This document shows, piece after piece, positions 21,001 through 30,811 of a stretch of DNA of 64,000 nt. The DNA is from Beroe forskalii. Taxonomy: Eukaryota > Ctenophora > Nuda > Beroida > Beroidae. The stretch spans positions 243,932 through 307,931 of the forward strand of contig WFMF01000199.1 of the NCBI GenBank assembly GCA_011033025.1. Reading direction: 5' to 3'. A program made the translations under genes and the position numbers. The notes beneath the pieces were generated by a model, which saw only the letters and a list, made by a program, of their open reading frames with translations, made no database searches and was not told where the DNA came from. How positions within the stretch are numbered: the first letter of the stretch is position 1; every line of letters starts with the position of its first letter.

Positions 21001-23637
21001 GCTTGGAGGAAAAAATGAAGGAATTGGAATCAAAGATGCAACTGATCAGGGAGAAGATGAAGCAAGTACGAGAGGAGGCGTCCAACGTTCCAGTGGGAGT
21101 GAAGATGGTGAAGAGATCGTATCTGAAGGGTCCGATGCCAGTGGTTGCGGAGCAGAGTTCCCGATACACCGGAGTTTCCTTCCTCATGAAGACAGCCTCC
21201 GAGTCAGGGACCCTGCTCTACATGGGCAGTAGGAGCTCCACCGACATGTTCCATGTCCGGCTGGTAAGGGGAAGGCTCCAACTCCTATTCGATATCGGAG
21301 AGGGCAGCACTGCTGTGGACACTGATGTGAGGGTGAACGATGACCAGTGGCACTCAGTCAGGGTATCCAGGAACGGGAAGCTGGGTTACATCTACGTGGA
21401 CAGCAGTGAGGACGGGGAGACTCATTCCTTTTCAGGAGCTAACGGTGGAATGTCTGATCTCCAGCTTCTCGAGCTGGACTCCTCAGGGTTCTTCTTTGTA
21501 GGATGCTCCAGAGAAACAGCAAATGATACCAACCCATCAGACATGTACAAGGGCTCCATCACTAGACTACAGATCAGTAATCAGCGGGTGGGGCTCTGGG
21601 GTTACACTGAGAGTGGAGGTAACTTGGCTCCCACGCAGGCACTGATTAAACTCTCAGAGTTCAGGCCAGCCCCCAGAGATGGGCTCTGCATGAAGGGATG
21701 GGGGCACGCTTCCTACCCTTGTAGTGGGATATCAATGAAGCCAGACAAACCAACCACCATCGACATCAAGCTTCAGACCTACGACAGAGATGGCCCTCTC
21801 TTCAGTTTGTACAATCTCAACACAAGCGAATCCCTCGATCTCTTCCTTGTGAATGGGTTGCCCAGACTCTTGGGTCCCTTGGCTAAATACTCGCCCGTTG
21901 CACTTACTGAAGAAGTGATCTCCAACTACCGACTGACAACTGTCTCCATCAGAGTATCAGGAAGAGAAGCTATTGTCAGTGTTAACGGGGTGGATCAGAC
22001 AGAGTACACCCTAGCAAGCCCCTTGGACTGGGATGACTTGGCCTGCAAGGAAGTGTACATAGGAGGCAACAACCAGACCTCAGTGAGTGGTGTCGTGAAG
22101 AGTGTGGCTGTGAATGGCATCAAGCTCAGTCTCAACCAGCAAGATGCCATGTTTTACAAGGGCATGGCTGGATCGTGTCTCACTTCCAAGGCTATGGATG
22201 GTCTGACGACCTTTGGCTACGGTTACGCGAGGTACGAAGGTGTCAGATTCTCGGAGAACTTCAAGGTTGACATACTGATCAGGACCAAGCAGCCGTATGG
22301 AGTGGTGTTCTTCGCAAGTGATGGATTAGGTGAGCCGTGAGTTGAAATGATATGGCCCTCTACTGTTTTTGAAAGCCTTCATTCTGTAAAAGTGCACTTC
22401 TAGTTCTATACAACATCAATTCTAGTTCTATACAACCATCAAAATTGATATGAAAGAAATTAGTTTGCAAACAGCTTAGGGCTCGATCAAATGTTACGCA
22501 GTCAATTTTCAACATTTTTGCCCCTCCCACTTCAATGCATTTTTGTTCTCAGGTTTCCAGACCATCTCGCTGTCTGTTGACAACGGACAGGTGGAGTTCG
22601 TGGCAATGAGGAATTATGCGAAGACAGCCGTCAGGATGGGCCAGGACGTCAATGACGGCAACTGGCACAAAGTGTCAATTGTCAGAGAAGGGAAGAAAAT
22701 AACTCTCAATATGGACGGGTCAGTACTACTACTGAAATCAGGAAATTTCTTGAGTTGGATACTTATATGCCCGCATATTTAATGAGACATTTAATATGCG
22801 CGCATTGGGAATAAACAACAAGTTAACCAGGAAACCTCACAAAATCGCTGTGAAGTTTTGAAATCCGTTCTTTGACTTCGAAGAACAAAAAGGTTTTCCT
22901 GTTTCATGAATTTCCGGTGTCATATCGAGTTATCCCTCAGGTTCAACTCGACGACTTGGCTCCGAGAGAACGTGGACTACCTGACTGATCACGGGTTCTG
23001 GGTGGGGGGTGTGCCCTCCGACATGCCTCTACTCCTGGACGTGGTGCCCCAACTCCTGCCTTTCGAGGGGGCCGTCAGATCACTCGCCATCAACTACAGG
23101 TGCGAAACAATATCTTATATACCAGTACCACAATTTGTTATTAGCTTAATATTAATTCACTAATATAAGTAGATATTAATTTATCATCCAAGCCAACAGT
23201 GGAGTACAATACTATTACTATACCATGTCTCTGAATCTGATAAAAGCTGAACTTTGAAAAATGTCATGAACCTGAACCAGATCTGCATGACATTTTGATA
23301 TGTCACGATAATATTATAGTAACTGCCTGATATAATTTGTTAGCTTCATGTTGCTAAATTAAGAATTTAAGGGTTGATATAAGTGCGTTAACTTTTTGCG
23401 TCATATGTCTAAGATTTTGTTGAATTAATGGAACCTTTCGTGAAATTAAAATTAAATTGGCTGCGTTATTAATGTGAGCAGTTTTATTTTTAGCAAGGCA
23501 AGATGACTGATGACTTGTTGACCATAACTTGTTTTTGCAGGTCGATTGATTTGAACGACTTCGTGGAGGCGGAGGAAGTGTCGTTGGCTGGTACCTCAAT
23601 GCGTCAGTCAACGAAAACCTACGAGACTATCGAGTAG
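17784..23637 (+). CDS. Laminin alpha-like chain, C-terminal half (nine exons seen, 5' end not found)
   Basis: The joined exons (17784-18076, 18294-18464, 19055-19348, 19501-19683, 19845-20130, 20418-22329, 22553-22718, 22941-23099, 23541-23637) encode about 1,190 residues of a secreted basement-membrane chain. In order they give one complete eight-cysteine laminin EGF-like module, a heptad-rich coiled coil (laminin domain II/I), then three laminin G domains and a stop. LG1 starts near SSRYTGVSFLMKT, LG2 near KPTTIDIKLQTYD and LG3 near FGYGYARYEGVRF. G domains after a coiled coil define the alpha chain. Bilaterian alpha chains usually end with five LG domains; this one stops after three. Phases agree from exon 4 to the stop. 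The exon 2/exon 3 junction does not agree in phase, and the exon 3 donor that fits is weak. No short-arm exons are visible upstream in this window. Confidence 0.87.
18201..18273. repeat. Perfect-looking short foldback in the laminin intron
   Basis: ACTTTGAAAGGTGTTGATAA and its reverse complement face each other with about 34-bp arms and almost no loop, between the first two laminin exons seen. It is likely a miniature foldback element. Confidence 0.8.
18294..18464 (+). CDS. Laminin alpha-like exon 2 of those seen: coiled coil
   Basis: Acceptor ACTAG at 18293, donor AAG|GTAAGT. Only one of three frames is open through its 57 codons (starts VAAHTFYQTF, ends EKTIEVK). It joins exon 1 in phase 0. 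Confidence 0.8.
19055..19348 (+). CDS. Laminin alpha-like exon 3 of those seen: coiled coil
   Basis: Acceptor TACCAG at 19054. Two donors are possible: T|GTGAGT after 19344 is strong but out of phase with exon 4, while GA|GTTTTA after 19348 is weak but in phase. The entry phase does not match exon 2, so either a small exon is missing between 18465 and 19054, the true acceptor is at 19070/19071, or there is a frameshift. Confidence 0.7.
19501..19683 (+). CDS. Laminin alpha-like exon 4 of those seen: coiled coil
   Basis: Acceptor TATTTCAG at 19500, donor AAG|GTAGGG. Encodes RVLVGLNLTELSGTIDSLS and onward in the open frame; leaves in phase 2, which fits exon 5. Confidence 0.82.
19845..20130 (+). 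CDS. Laminin alpha-like exon 5 of those seen: coiled coil
   Basis: Acceptor TTATTCAG at 19844, donor TTG|GTAAGT. Encodes EQAHKTKVSETFSILDEIE and onward, charged and helical; leaves in phase 0. Confidence 0.85.
20418..22329 (+). CDS. Laminin alpha-like exon 6 of those seen: end of coiled coil, LG1, LG2, start of LG3
   Basis: This 1.9-kb exon carries about 220 residues of coiled coil, a KRSYLKG linker, LG1 (with the WHSVRVSRNG and FFVGC motifs), LG2 (with the YIGGNN motif and the cysteine at GSCLTS) and the first strands of LG3. Acceptor TTTTCAG at 20417 and donor TTAG|GTGAGC. Confidence 0.92.
22553..22718 (+). CDS. Laminin alpha-like exon 7 of those seen: LG3 core
   Basis: Acceptor TTCTCAG at 22552, donor GG|GTCAGT. 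Encodes FQTISLSVDNGQVEF to the NWHKVSIVREG strand that is diagnostic of LG folds. Phases fit both neighbours. Confidence 0.9.
22941..23099 (+). CDS. Laminin alpha-like exon 8 of those seen: LG3 end
   Basis: Acceptor CCCTCAG at 22940, donor AG|GTGCGA. Encodes FNSTTWLRENVDY to the GFWVGGVP and PFEGAVRSLAIN strands that close an LG domain. Confidence 0.9.
23541..23637 (+). CDS. Laminin alpha-like last exon
   Basis: Acceptor TTTTGCAG at 23540. Encodes 31 residues starting SIDLNDFVEAEE, then TAG. No linker to further LG domains follows, so the chain ends after LG3. Confidence 0.87.
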
Positions 23638-23904
23638 TCGTGCGACACATCATGTTATGTGGAACAGACAATATCATATTATTGCTAGGACAGTTGTTAG
23701 AAGATTTAACATATCACCAAGAATTAGTCAGAATTGATGACAAAAAGCATGCACCACAGAAGATATCAATCTGCAAGCCAACTCCATAATCATCTCATCA
23801 ATCCTTACGGATACAAAGAGTTAGGATTGTTTTATAATTGCCCCCATTCTAGGTCTAGATAGGAAAATTTAAAAACTTTTATTCTACACAGATTTATACA
23901 ACAT

Positions 23905-24070
23905 TTATTATTACACAACCAAAACCGTTGAGCGGTTGGTCTAGTAACCTCCCGCAGGGTTGGATGCGACAAAGGAACTTGAAAGGAGACATAATGGACT
24001 GACCACATCAAAACCTGCGGGGGATTACTTAAAGACCAGCCATCCAACGGTTTTAGTGGTGTTATTATTT
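23905..24070. mobile_element. Short inverted-repeat element (MITE-like), about 165 bp
   Basis: Imperfect terminal inverted repeats of about 45 bp contain AAAACCGTTG at both ends and CCCGCAGG towards the middle. It lies about 270 bp after the laminin stop codon and has no coding capacity. Confidence 0.65.
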
Positions 24071-24591
24071 AAAATTTTCATTAATGACAAAAAATGCTGA
24101 CGTAATATATGACGGCTCCATAAGTATACTCTCATGCCCCTTTTCCCATAAATTTAAAAAAACACCGCATCATTCAGACCTATTCGCACATGGGCAGAGT
24201 TGCATTATTTCCTCTTAATATTTACTCGACATTCGCGTGCTTTTGCATTATCAAGGTAAGGCGGTTAAATTTCAGCTGTATTTTACGTGTAATACTGCAA
24301 CTGCTGACACCATGACAGGGACGTACACGATTGGATAAGTTTTGTTACTTAACTGCTAAAAAGGAAGGGGCTTTCGAAACAAATATTATAAAATATGTTC
24401 GTCACCTAATACTGATTGCACGTACGTGGCACGGTTCGAATAATGGGTCACCCCTTCGGGGCTCGACATTATTACTCGCCGTATTTCTACACTCATCATT
24501 CATCAAAGCATCAAGACTCGAGTTAAGTGCAAAAACATACATTATCTCCATATGGCACATTTTTTCCTTTCGTTGAATGTAATACTTTTAC
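24071..24591. other. Non-coding stretch, no gene seen
   Basis: AT-rich, with one imperfect hairpin around CACCCCTTCGGGGCTCG (about 24449-24466). Nothing else is supported. Confidence 0.45.
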
Positions 24592-25380
24592 TTGCAGGCC
24601 CGTTTGGCCTGCAAATACACAGCTTACTTGGCGCTGCTACGCAGCATCTCGTTCGCAAAATTTAAACACCCATACAATTCAAATGGATTAAATAATTTTT
24701 ACCGCATCATATTAAAAGTTATGATCAACAAAATGAAAATCAAAACAGCAAAACGGAAATTAATCTCCACGTTCACTTTTCCATAACGCGCGCGTTTTCA
24801 GGAGAGTGATAAAATGTTACACAAAGAAATCACAAAATCGATATATGAAACAATTATGAACGCACGCAATTAATCTGCACGTGCATTTTTACCACTGTGC
24901 GCGTTGCTATGGCTCTATGGGGCGTGAAGTACGAAAAAACACGAAATGCGATCCCAATGAAATGTTATAAGTGAGGCTAGCAGGCCCGTTGGGCCTACGC
25001 CCTCGGCCCTACATATACACAACTAACTCGGCGCTTCAAGGCAGCACCTCGTTCGTAAATTTTTTAACACTCCAATTCATATTGATTGATTACTTTTTAC
25101 AACATCAAATGATTACAATAAGATCAACTGTAATGAGGAACGATATCAATTTCAAAACAGCATGAAACAAAAATGAACGCGCGAGCAATTTTCAATCTGC
25201 AAGTACAATTTTCCTTCTGCGCTGCACGCACTTTGCCATGGGGCGTGACGTACAGAGGACCACAATTTGCGATGTTATATAAGAGACTAGCACTAGCAGG
25301 CCCGTTGGGCCTGCTGATACAGTATACACAGCTCACTCGGTGCTGCTACGTAGCTCCTCGTTTGCAAATTCTTGTTTGAC
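24592..25380. repeat. Palindrome-linked tandem repeat cluster A (two units plus a partial)
   Basis: The palindrome GCAGGCCCGTTGGGCCTGC, with variants, occurs at about 24592, 24977 and 25293. Between palindromes the units (about 385 and 316 bp) share, in order, CACAGCTCACTCGGCGCT, a CTCGTTCGCAAATTT block, CGCGCG-rich DNA, CTGCACGTGCA-like words and an ATGTTATA lead-in (ATAAGAGACTAG at the third site). The units run head to tail. No frame is conserved. Confidence 0.82.
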
Positions 25381-25742
25381 GTACAAAAAACAATAGCACA
25401 GAGAATGGGATTTTATACCCTTTATAATCTAGGTAACACACTATTGTAGTGAGGGAGGGGTTTCCGGATTGCGGACGTTTGCGGACAAGGGGGAGGGAGG
25501 GGTCTGAAATGGCCGAAATTTTGCGGGCGTCCCTTATGGATGGCCTCAAACGGGCCGTGAGTTAAATAATATGTTGTTACACCTACTACAAACGTCACAC
25601 TATTGAGGTACATATTTGGAAATATTCCTCGAGGCGTAGCAGTTATGCAATTGTATACAGTTAATATATTGGTAATCGTTGGTATATTAGATGGGATTAT
25701 GCATTTCTCCTCACCCTCTTTCATACAGTTTATCATTTTTCA
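25381..25742. other. Short intergenic stretch upstream of the MARCH-type gene
   Basis: Contains a G-rich patch (about 25450-25505, GGGGGAGGGAGGGG) on the plus strand. It should hold the promoter of the downstream gene, but no TATA box or initiator could be assigned. Confidence 0.4.
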
Positions 25743-26654
25743 ATGGCAGAAAACCGGGTCTCATTGCCAAAGAAGCAAGCTGACACCACTGTTCCCATGA
25801 CAACACTAACAAAGCAGACTGAAGTGTCCTCTAAACCTGTCCTCCACTCACAGTCACAAGGCCGGAGCACCTCTCCCCTCAACTCCCCATTACGCAAAAT
25901 ATCGAGCTCCTCGAGAGAAGTGGCTATCTCTCCAATGCTCCTCTCTCCATCAAACAGAGGCGGCAAACTTCAGCTGAGTGAGGGAGTGCTCTCTGCAAGG
26001 TCTTCATTCGTGAGTACCATCACAGAAGAGAGTGATGGCTTACACCAGGACAGTGACCCCGCGGAGGAGCATGTCAAGAAAGGGCCCCTCACCACGTGTT
26101 GGCTGTGTCACAAAGCAGGCAGGGAGCCCCTCATGGTGGCTTGCGAGTGCAGCCAAATGACGGGTTCAGTGCACCGGGGCTGTCTGGTGAAGTGGATGAA
26201 CACTTTCTACAAGGGGCGATGCCCCCATTGCTTCTACAGCTACAGGGTGGTCACTGATAAGATTAGCTGGAGGCACTGGCAGGTGGATCCCCTGATCAGG
26301 CAGCACCGCACTAAGCACCTCCTGATAGGAGCCCTGAACACCCTGATAGTGGTGGTGTGTGTGGTGGCGATCACTAACCTCCTCCTCAACAGGAAACACA
26401 AGCTCTGGAAGGAGCGGATCATCATAGCCGCAGCCATCAGCATCGGTTTCATCGTCTACGCCTTCTTCCAGACGAAGATGTACATCCGGATGTACGAGCG
26501 ACTGAAGATATACAACAACCGGATCTGGGATGTGTACGACATCACAGACAACCCTGGCAACGCCAGCTACGTGAAGCGACTCAACCTCTCCAGCCTCATC
26601 AACTTCTCAGAGCTCATCGGCATTGAAAGTGTTAACAATAACATGACGGCATGA
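25743..26654 (+). CDS. MARCH-type membrane E3 ubiquitin ligase (RING-CH plus two transmembrane helices)
   Basis: A single-exon frame of 303 aa. After a Ser/Thr-rich disordered N-terminus it has a RING-CH (C4HC3) finger: C119, C122, C134, C136, H144, C147, C160, C163, with the spacing CxC-x7-HxxC that separates RING-CH from ordinary RING. Two hydrophobic segments follow at about 193-215 and 225-247, then a short cytosolic tail. Family members of this shape sit in endosomal or plasma membranes and ubiquitinate other membrane proteins to send them to lysosomes. The layout fits the MARCH1/8 or MARCH4/9/11 branches; I cannot choose between them. The first in-frame ATG at 25743 is used. Confidence 0.92.
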   Translation: MAENRVSLPKKQADTTVPMTTLTKQTEVSSKPVLHSQSQGRSTSPLNSPLRKISSSSREVAISPMLLSPSNRGGKLQLSEGVLSARSSFVSTITEESDGLHQDSDPAEEHVKKGPLTTCWLCHKAGREPLMVACECSQMTGSVHRGCLVKWMNTFYKGRCPHCFYSYRVVTDKISWRHWQVDPLIRQHRTKHLLIGALNTLIVVVCVVAITNLLLNRKHKLWKERIIIAAAISIGFIVYAFFQTKMYIRMYERLKIYNNRIWDVYDITDNPGNASYVKRLNLSSLINFSELIGIESVNNNMTA

Positions 26655-27292
26655 AAACACCATGGTATTGACAGTGTTACCATGACGGCGTAAAAACATC
26701 ATGGTATAGGTACCTGGTACCTGGTACTTAGTTTTACTGTGACAGAATGACAGCACCATATTGACAACATGTATCAATAACGAGACAGTATTGCGACACA
26801 AAATATTAAAATTCAGTTTGTTTTAACTACGTGGTCCAACCTTTTATGGATTTAGGCTATTAAAACATGAAATTCTTTCTTTCTACAGCACAACCCGGCT
26901 GACTGTGTATTTTACTTTACATGACCAGGGACTTCAGAGTTCTCATCAGAGGCTTTCCGTATTTTATCTCAGTTTTTCATTTGAGTATGATTATGATCAT
27001 GAATCACGACATATGCTAATTGCAAATTATTGGTGTCTATTATTGCGTTGTGTATGTTTTACAAAATAACCGTGAAACCCAAAGATATTAGTCAAATTCT
27101 CTATTGATTTTCCCGTAAAACTCCTTTAAAATCGCCGTGATATTCTCCAGAATATCTCCCTTTGAAAGGTCCTTGGGCCTTCTGCTATTCTCGGTGTGAT
27201 TTCTGTTGATGTTTGTCTAAAGATGTGCAATCCGGGCTAAAGGGAGGTCTAGATACCGGTACACTTCCATCTGATGTTATTACTAGCAGGCC
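26655..27292. other. 3' flank of the MARCH-type gene, non-coding
   Basis: The first 70 bp contain a degenerate duplicate of the gene's own last codons and 3' flank (ACCATGACGGCGTAAAAACA repeats the stop region). No other feature seen apart from AT-rich DNA with possible polyadenylation signals. Confidence 0.45.
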
Positions 27293-28897
27293 CGTTGGGC
27301 CTGCTAGAGAAATATGTAAATGATGGAGCTGCTAGAATGATATATAAATGGATACATAGCTCACTCGGCGGCGCTTCGCGCCACCTCGTTCGCAAATTTT
27401 GAAAAAAAAAACGGAATATTAAACCTTATGTAGCAGTCCAATTATTAACTTAAACGAAATAATGAATTTTATGAAGGAGCAGAGTGCAAAGTAGTTCGGT
27501 CAATCTTAGTCGTGCTAAACCATGTGCATTTTGTTCCGTGTTGATTGCAAGATGATGTTGATTCTGATAACTGATAGTGATTCTCATACTGACTTACTGT
27601 CATTGGACAACTTTGTTTTGATCACATTGATCCAGGCCAGGAATGGTCTTTGTAATCTGCTAATTTATCCGACTCTGTTAAATAGAACTTTTGTAAACCT
27701 TAAATTGATCTTTACGGCTAATTTAAAAATTACATTTATGCCGACCGTGCATTGATTATCGGCCGACCTCTACCGCAGTTCTTTTTGAAAACCATCTATC
27801 TAGATTATCCTCCTTTATTCGAGTTATGTCCATCTTGAGATCTTGAATTTGAAGTAAAAAGAATGTCAAATGTTCAAAAACTGCAGCACAACATTTAACA
27901 GTAGTAGCATAATAGAAAGCACTCTCAAAAAACTGATTATCATCTGCACGTGCGAAAATTGGTTTCCATAGCAACGGCGCCTCATTTCTCCCTTTTGCCT
28001 TTGTTTCTCTTGATATTTACAATGACAAACATTATTTAATGGTGTGCGCCCGCACAGACAAACATTATTCACGTGTGAATTTACTTTATATATAAGATTA
28101 GCAGGCCCGTTGGGCCTTCATATTCACAGATCACACAGCTACGTAGCACCTCGTTCGCAAATTTTAAAAACTACCATTCAAATTCATTGGATACTTCTTA
28201 CCGCATCAAAAATTCCAATAAGATTAAAAGTTATTCGTAACGAAATCAATTAAATCATCATTAAATTTTATGAAGGAGCCGAGTGGAAAAGAGAATGGCG
28301 TCGGTTAGTGTTAGTTATGGTAAACCATGTGAGTTTTGTTCCAGCGTTCCGTTTTGATTGCAAGAAGTCTACGTTAATTCTCATACTGATACTGACATTG
28401 GACCATTTTGTTTTGTTTACATTAGTCCAGTCCAGGAACTGTCTTCGTAATCTGCTACACCTATATTCGACTCGATTGAATTGTACATTTTTGTAAACTA
28501 AACGGCTAATTTCGAAACTATAGTTACTATTGTTATCACCGACTCAGCATTGATTATCTGCCAATATCTGAAATTATCTGAAATATCCTCCGTTATTCAA
28601 GTTAAGTCCATTTTCCATCTTGAGATCTTGACTTCGAAGTTTAAAGGAAAACGTCAAATGTTCAAAAACTACAGCACAACATTTAACAGTAGTAGCGACA
28701 GTAGCGAAATAGAAAGCACTCGCATAGAACTGATCATAATCTGCACGTGCGCAAAAATTGGTTTCCATAGCAACGGCACCCCATTTCTCCCTTTTGCATT
28801 CGTTTCTCTTGATATTTTCTTGGCAAGCTCAAATTTAATTGTGGACGGCGGCACATACAAACATTATTCACGTGTGAATTTACTTTATATATAAGAT
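27293..28897. repeat. Palindrome-linked tandem repeat cluster B (two units of about 800 bp)
   Basis: Palindromes at about 27293 (CTAGCAGGCCCGTTGGGCC) and 28099 (GCAGGCCCGTTGGGCC) start two head-to-tail units of about 806 and 800 bp. Both contain CACCTCGTTCGCAAATTTT, a GAAGGAGC block, ATTCTCATACTGA, the CTGCACGTGCGAAAA or CGCAAAAATTGG block, TTTCCATAGCAACGGC and end in TTTACTTTATATATAAGATT. Cluster A units are internally deleted relatives. Confidence 0.87.
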
Positions 28898-29601
28898 TAT
28901 TTATATCACCCTGTGACACTTTGTTCCCTCATATATTTACCCTGGCATCTTTCTATTTCTTTTTGCAGGGGGTTACCGCCCTGGCCAGGGCGGGAATTGA
29001 CATTCTTATTGTTTTTATTCCTGTTTTGGATATTTTATATCTCTGTTGTAGTTTTAAATTTACGTAGATTTTCATACAGTTGATATCTATTTCAGCTCAG
29101 TTTAATACCATAGTATACTGGCGAATATTTTCTGAAGTTATTTGATTTATTAATGAGGCCTTTTACAATCTCTAAAAGTAAAAGATTTATTTAAGTTCAA
29201 TGTGCAGTCCTGAACTTGGAAACTTGGATAGTTCAAGTTGGAATGTATTTGTAAGTGAGAAAATACATTTAACTTTCGATGTTATTATAATTAATCGCCA
29301 TCGTATTTATATTTGTAACTGTAGGCTAAATCCCAATATTAATATTATTTGATTCTGAAATCTGATGCTAGACTCAAAATTCGCTGTCAGGTTTGAGTGG
29401 ACCTAAATTAAGATATGAACTAAATGATCATGGACTCCCGCTCAAATTTGTGGTTTATAAATGATTGCTGGCTGAATTATCACGAAATATTATAATCTTC
29501 GTAGTTGCAATGCTGAATTGTTATTATTCCCTCATATTTACGGATTATCATTCCCTCAGAAAAGTGTTTTAATGTCTACGGATCAGGATATCGGAATTTT
29601 A
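28898..29601. other. Non-coding stretch, no gene seen
   Basis: AT-rich with a small GCCCTGGCCAGGGCGGG palindrome at about 28979-28995. Nothing else is supported. Confidence 0.45.
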
Positions 29602-29673
29602 CGGTCCTATGGTGAGTGGTATCGATTTGGTCACAGGATCGAAAGATCTTGAGTTCGAATCCCGCAGCGCCAC
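29602..29673 (+). repeat. tRNA-like sequence, probable head of a tRNA-derived SINE
   Basis: GGTCCTATGGTGAGTGGTAT matches a type 2 promoter A box region, and GAGTTCGAATCC at about 29650-29661 matches a B box and T loop. Spacing is right for a tRNA (72 nt). The two ends do not pair as an acceptor stem, so it is not a functional tRNA gene. The 200-300 bp that follow, with repeated AAATATTAGGGGT at 29883-29940, may be the SINE body. Confidence 0.65.
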
Positions 29674-29882
29674 TGAGCTAAGGGCGAGAGATTTAATTCC
29701 GCTGAAATTCCGCTGAAACTAATAGAGCCGGTTTTTTGATTTAGGCCTTAAAAATTTTTGAGCCCATTTGGGACAAAAATTTGCGCCAAATGGGCTCAAG
29801 AATTTCAATTTGCGAAGAATACTAATACTATAAGTGGCCAAAATGTTGGTACATGTCCAGGCCATCCTGGCCAACTTCTACC

Positions 29883-29942
29883 CAAAATATTAGGGGTGTT
29901 TTCCAAAATATTAGGGGTTTCCAAAATATTAGGGGTAACCCT
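29883..29942. repeat. AAATATTAGGGG short tandem repeat
   Basis: Three imperfect copies of CCAAAATATTAGGGGT follow each other. Confidence 0.75.
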
Positions 29943-30103
29943 CCCCCCAATTTGAAGAACTGTTAATCCTTACCCTGACGATGACGCCATGATGACACCC
30001 TACGACATATGCATTATGCATTGCTCCCCCTATGGTTTTGGTATGTGTCCCATATAACTCTGGCTGAGTGACGTCACAGACCTAAAGGTCAATTTTTCTG
30101 TAT

Positions 30104-30200
30104 CCTAAACCTAACCATGACCCTAACCAAAACCCTAACCTTAATCCTAACCCTTGCCCTAACAAATCCTGACCCTAATCGTGACCCTAACCCTAGTCCT
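30104..30200. repeat. Degenerate interstitial telomere-like repeats (CCCTAA-type)
   Basis: About a dozen CCCTAACC, CCTAACC and CCCTAATC words occur within 97 bp with interruptions. They match the C-rich strand of the animal TTAGGG telomere. A weaker patch lies at 63539-63580. Confidence 0.75.
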
Positions 30201-30800
30201 TAAAGCGCTAGGTGCGCTTAACTATATTTTCTGACTGACGTCATTATCATAGATAATGAAGAGCCAGGAGTTATATGGGACACTAGCCATGGTTTTTATG
30301 AAATCTTTATTCGCTTTGAATGTAAGATGAGCATGCAATCAACATATCATTGTGGATAATGATAATTACGTCACTTGAATCACATGTATCATAACATTGT
30401 ACAATATAGCAGCTCCTTCATTATCCTCATTAACTGGTACATGCACATAATGGAATACGTCACACAAGCAGCCGATTCCCGGTACCTTAAACCATTGTCT
30501 ACCGTTTTATGATGGCGTAATCCATTTTACTTTTACTTTCCTCTGCTTATTTTTGAGTGGTTATGTACAGTGTTTTACTATCTTTTCATTAGTTTCTTTT
30601 CAACTTCAAAGCAATTACTTTTCTTGGGCTTTTCATTTACCGTTTATCAACCATATAGATGCATTTATTGCAAAAACATCGGACATCGGTAACAATGTCA
30701 TTCATCGGAATTTGCATTTAGCATCCTGATGCCTGATCCATGTTATGAAATTTTTACTTGACAAATGTCAATTGGAACCAATAACCACTGTGTCCAGTTT
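30201..30800. other. Non-coding stretch, no gene seen
   Basis: No exon or RNA gene could be supported between the telomere-like patch and the minisatellite. Confidence 0.45.
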
Positions 30801-30811
30801 GGTATCGACCA

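Noticed and set aside
29602-29673. Functional tRNA gene
   Set aside because: The 5' and 3' ends do not form an acceptor stem and the anticodon arm is poor; a SINE head is more likely.
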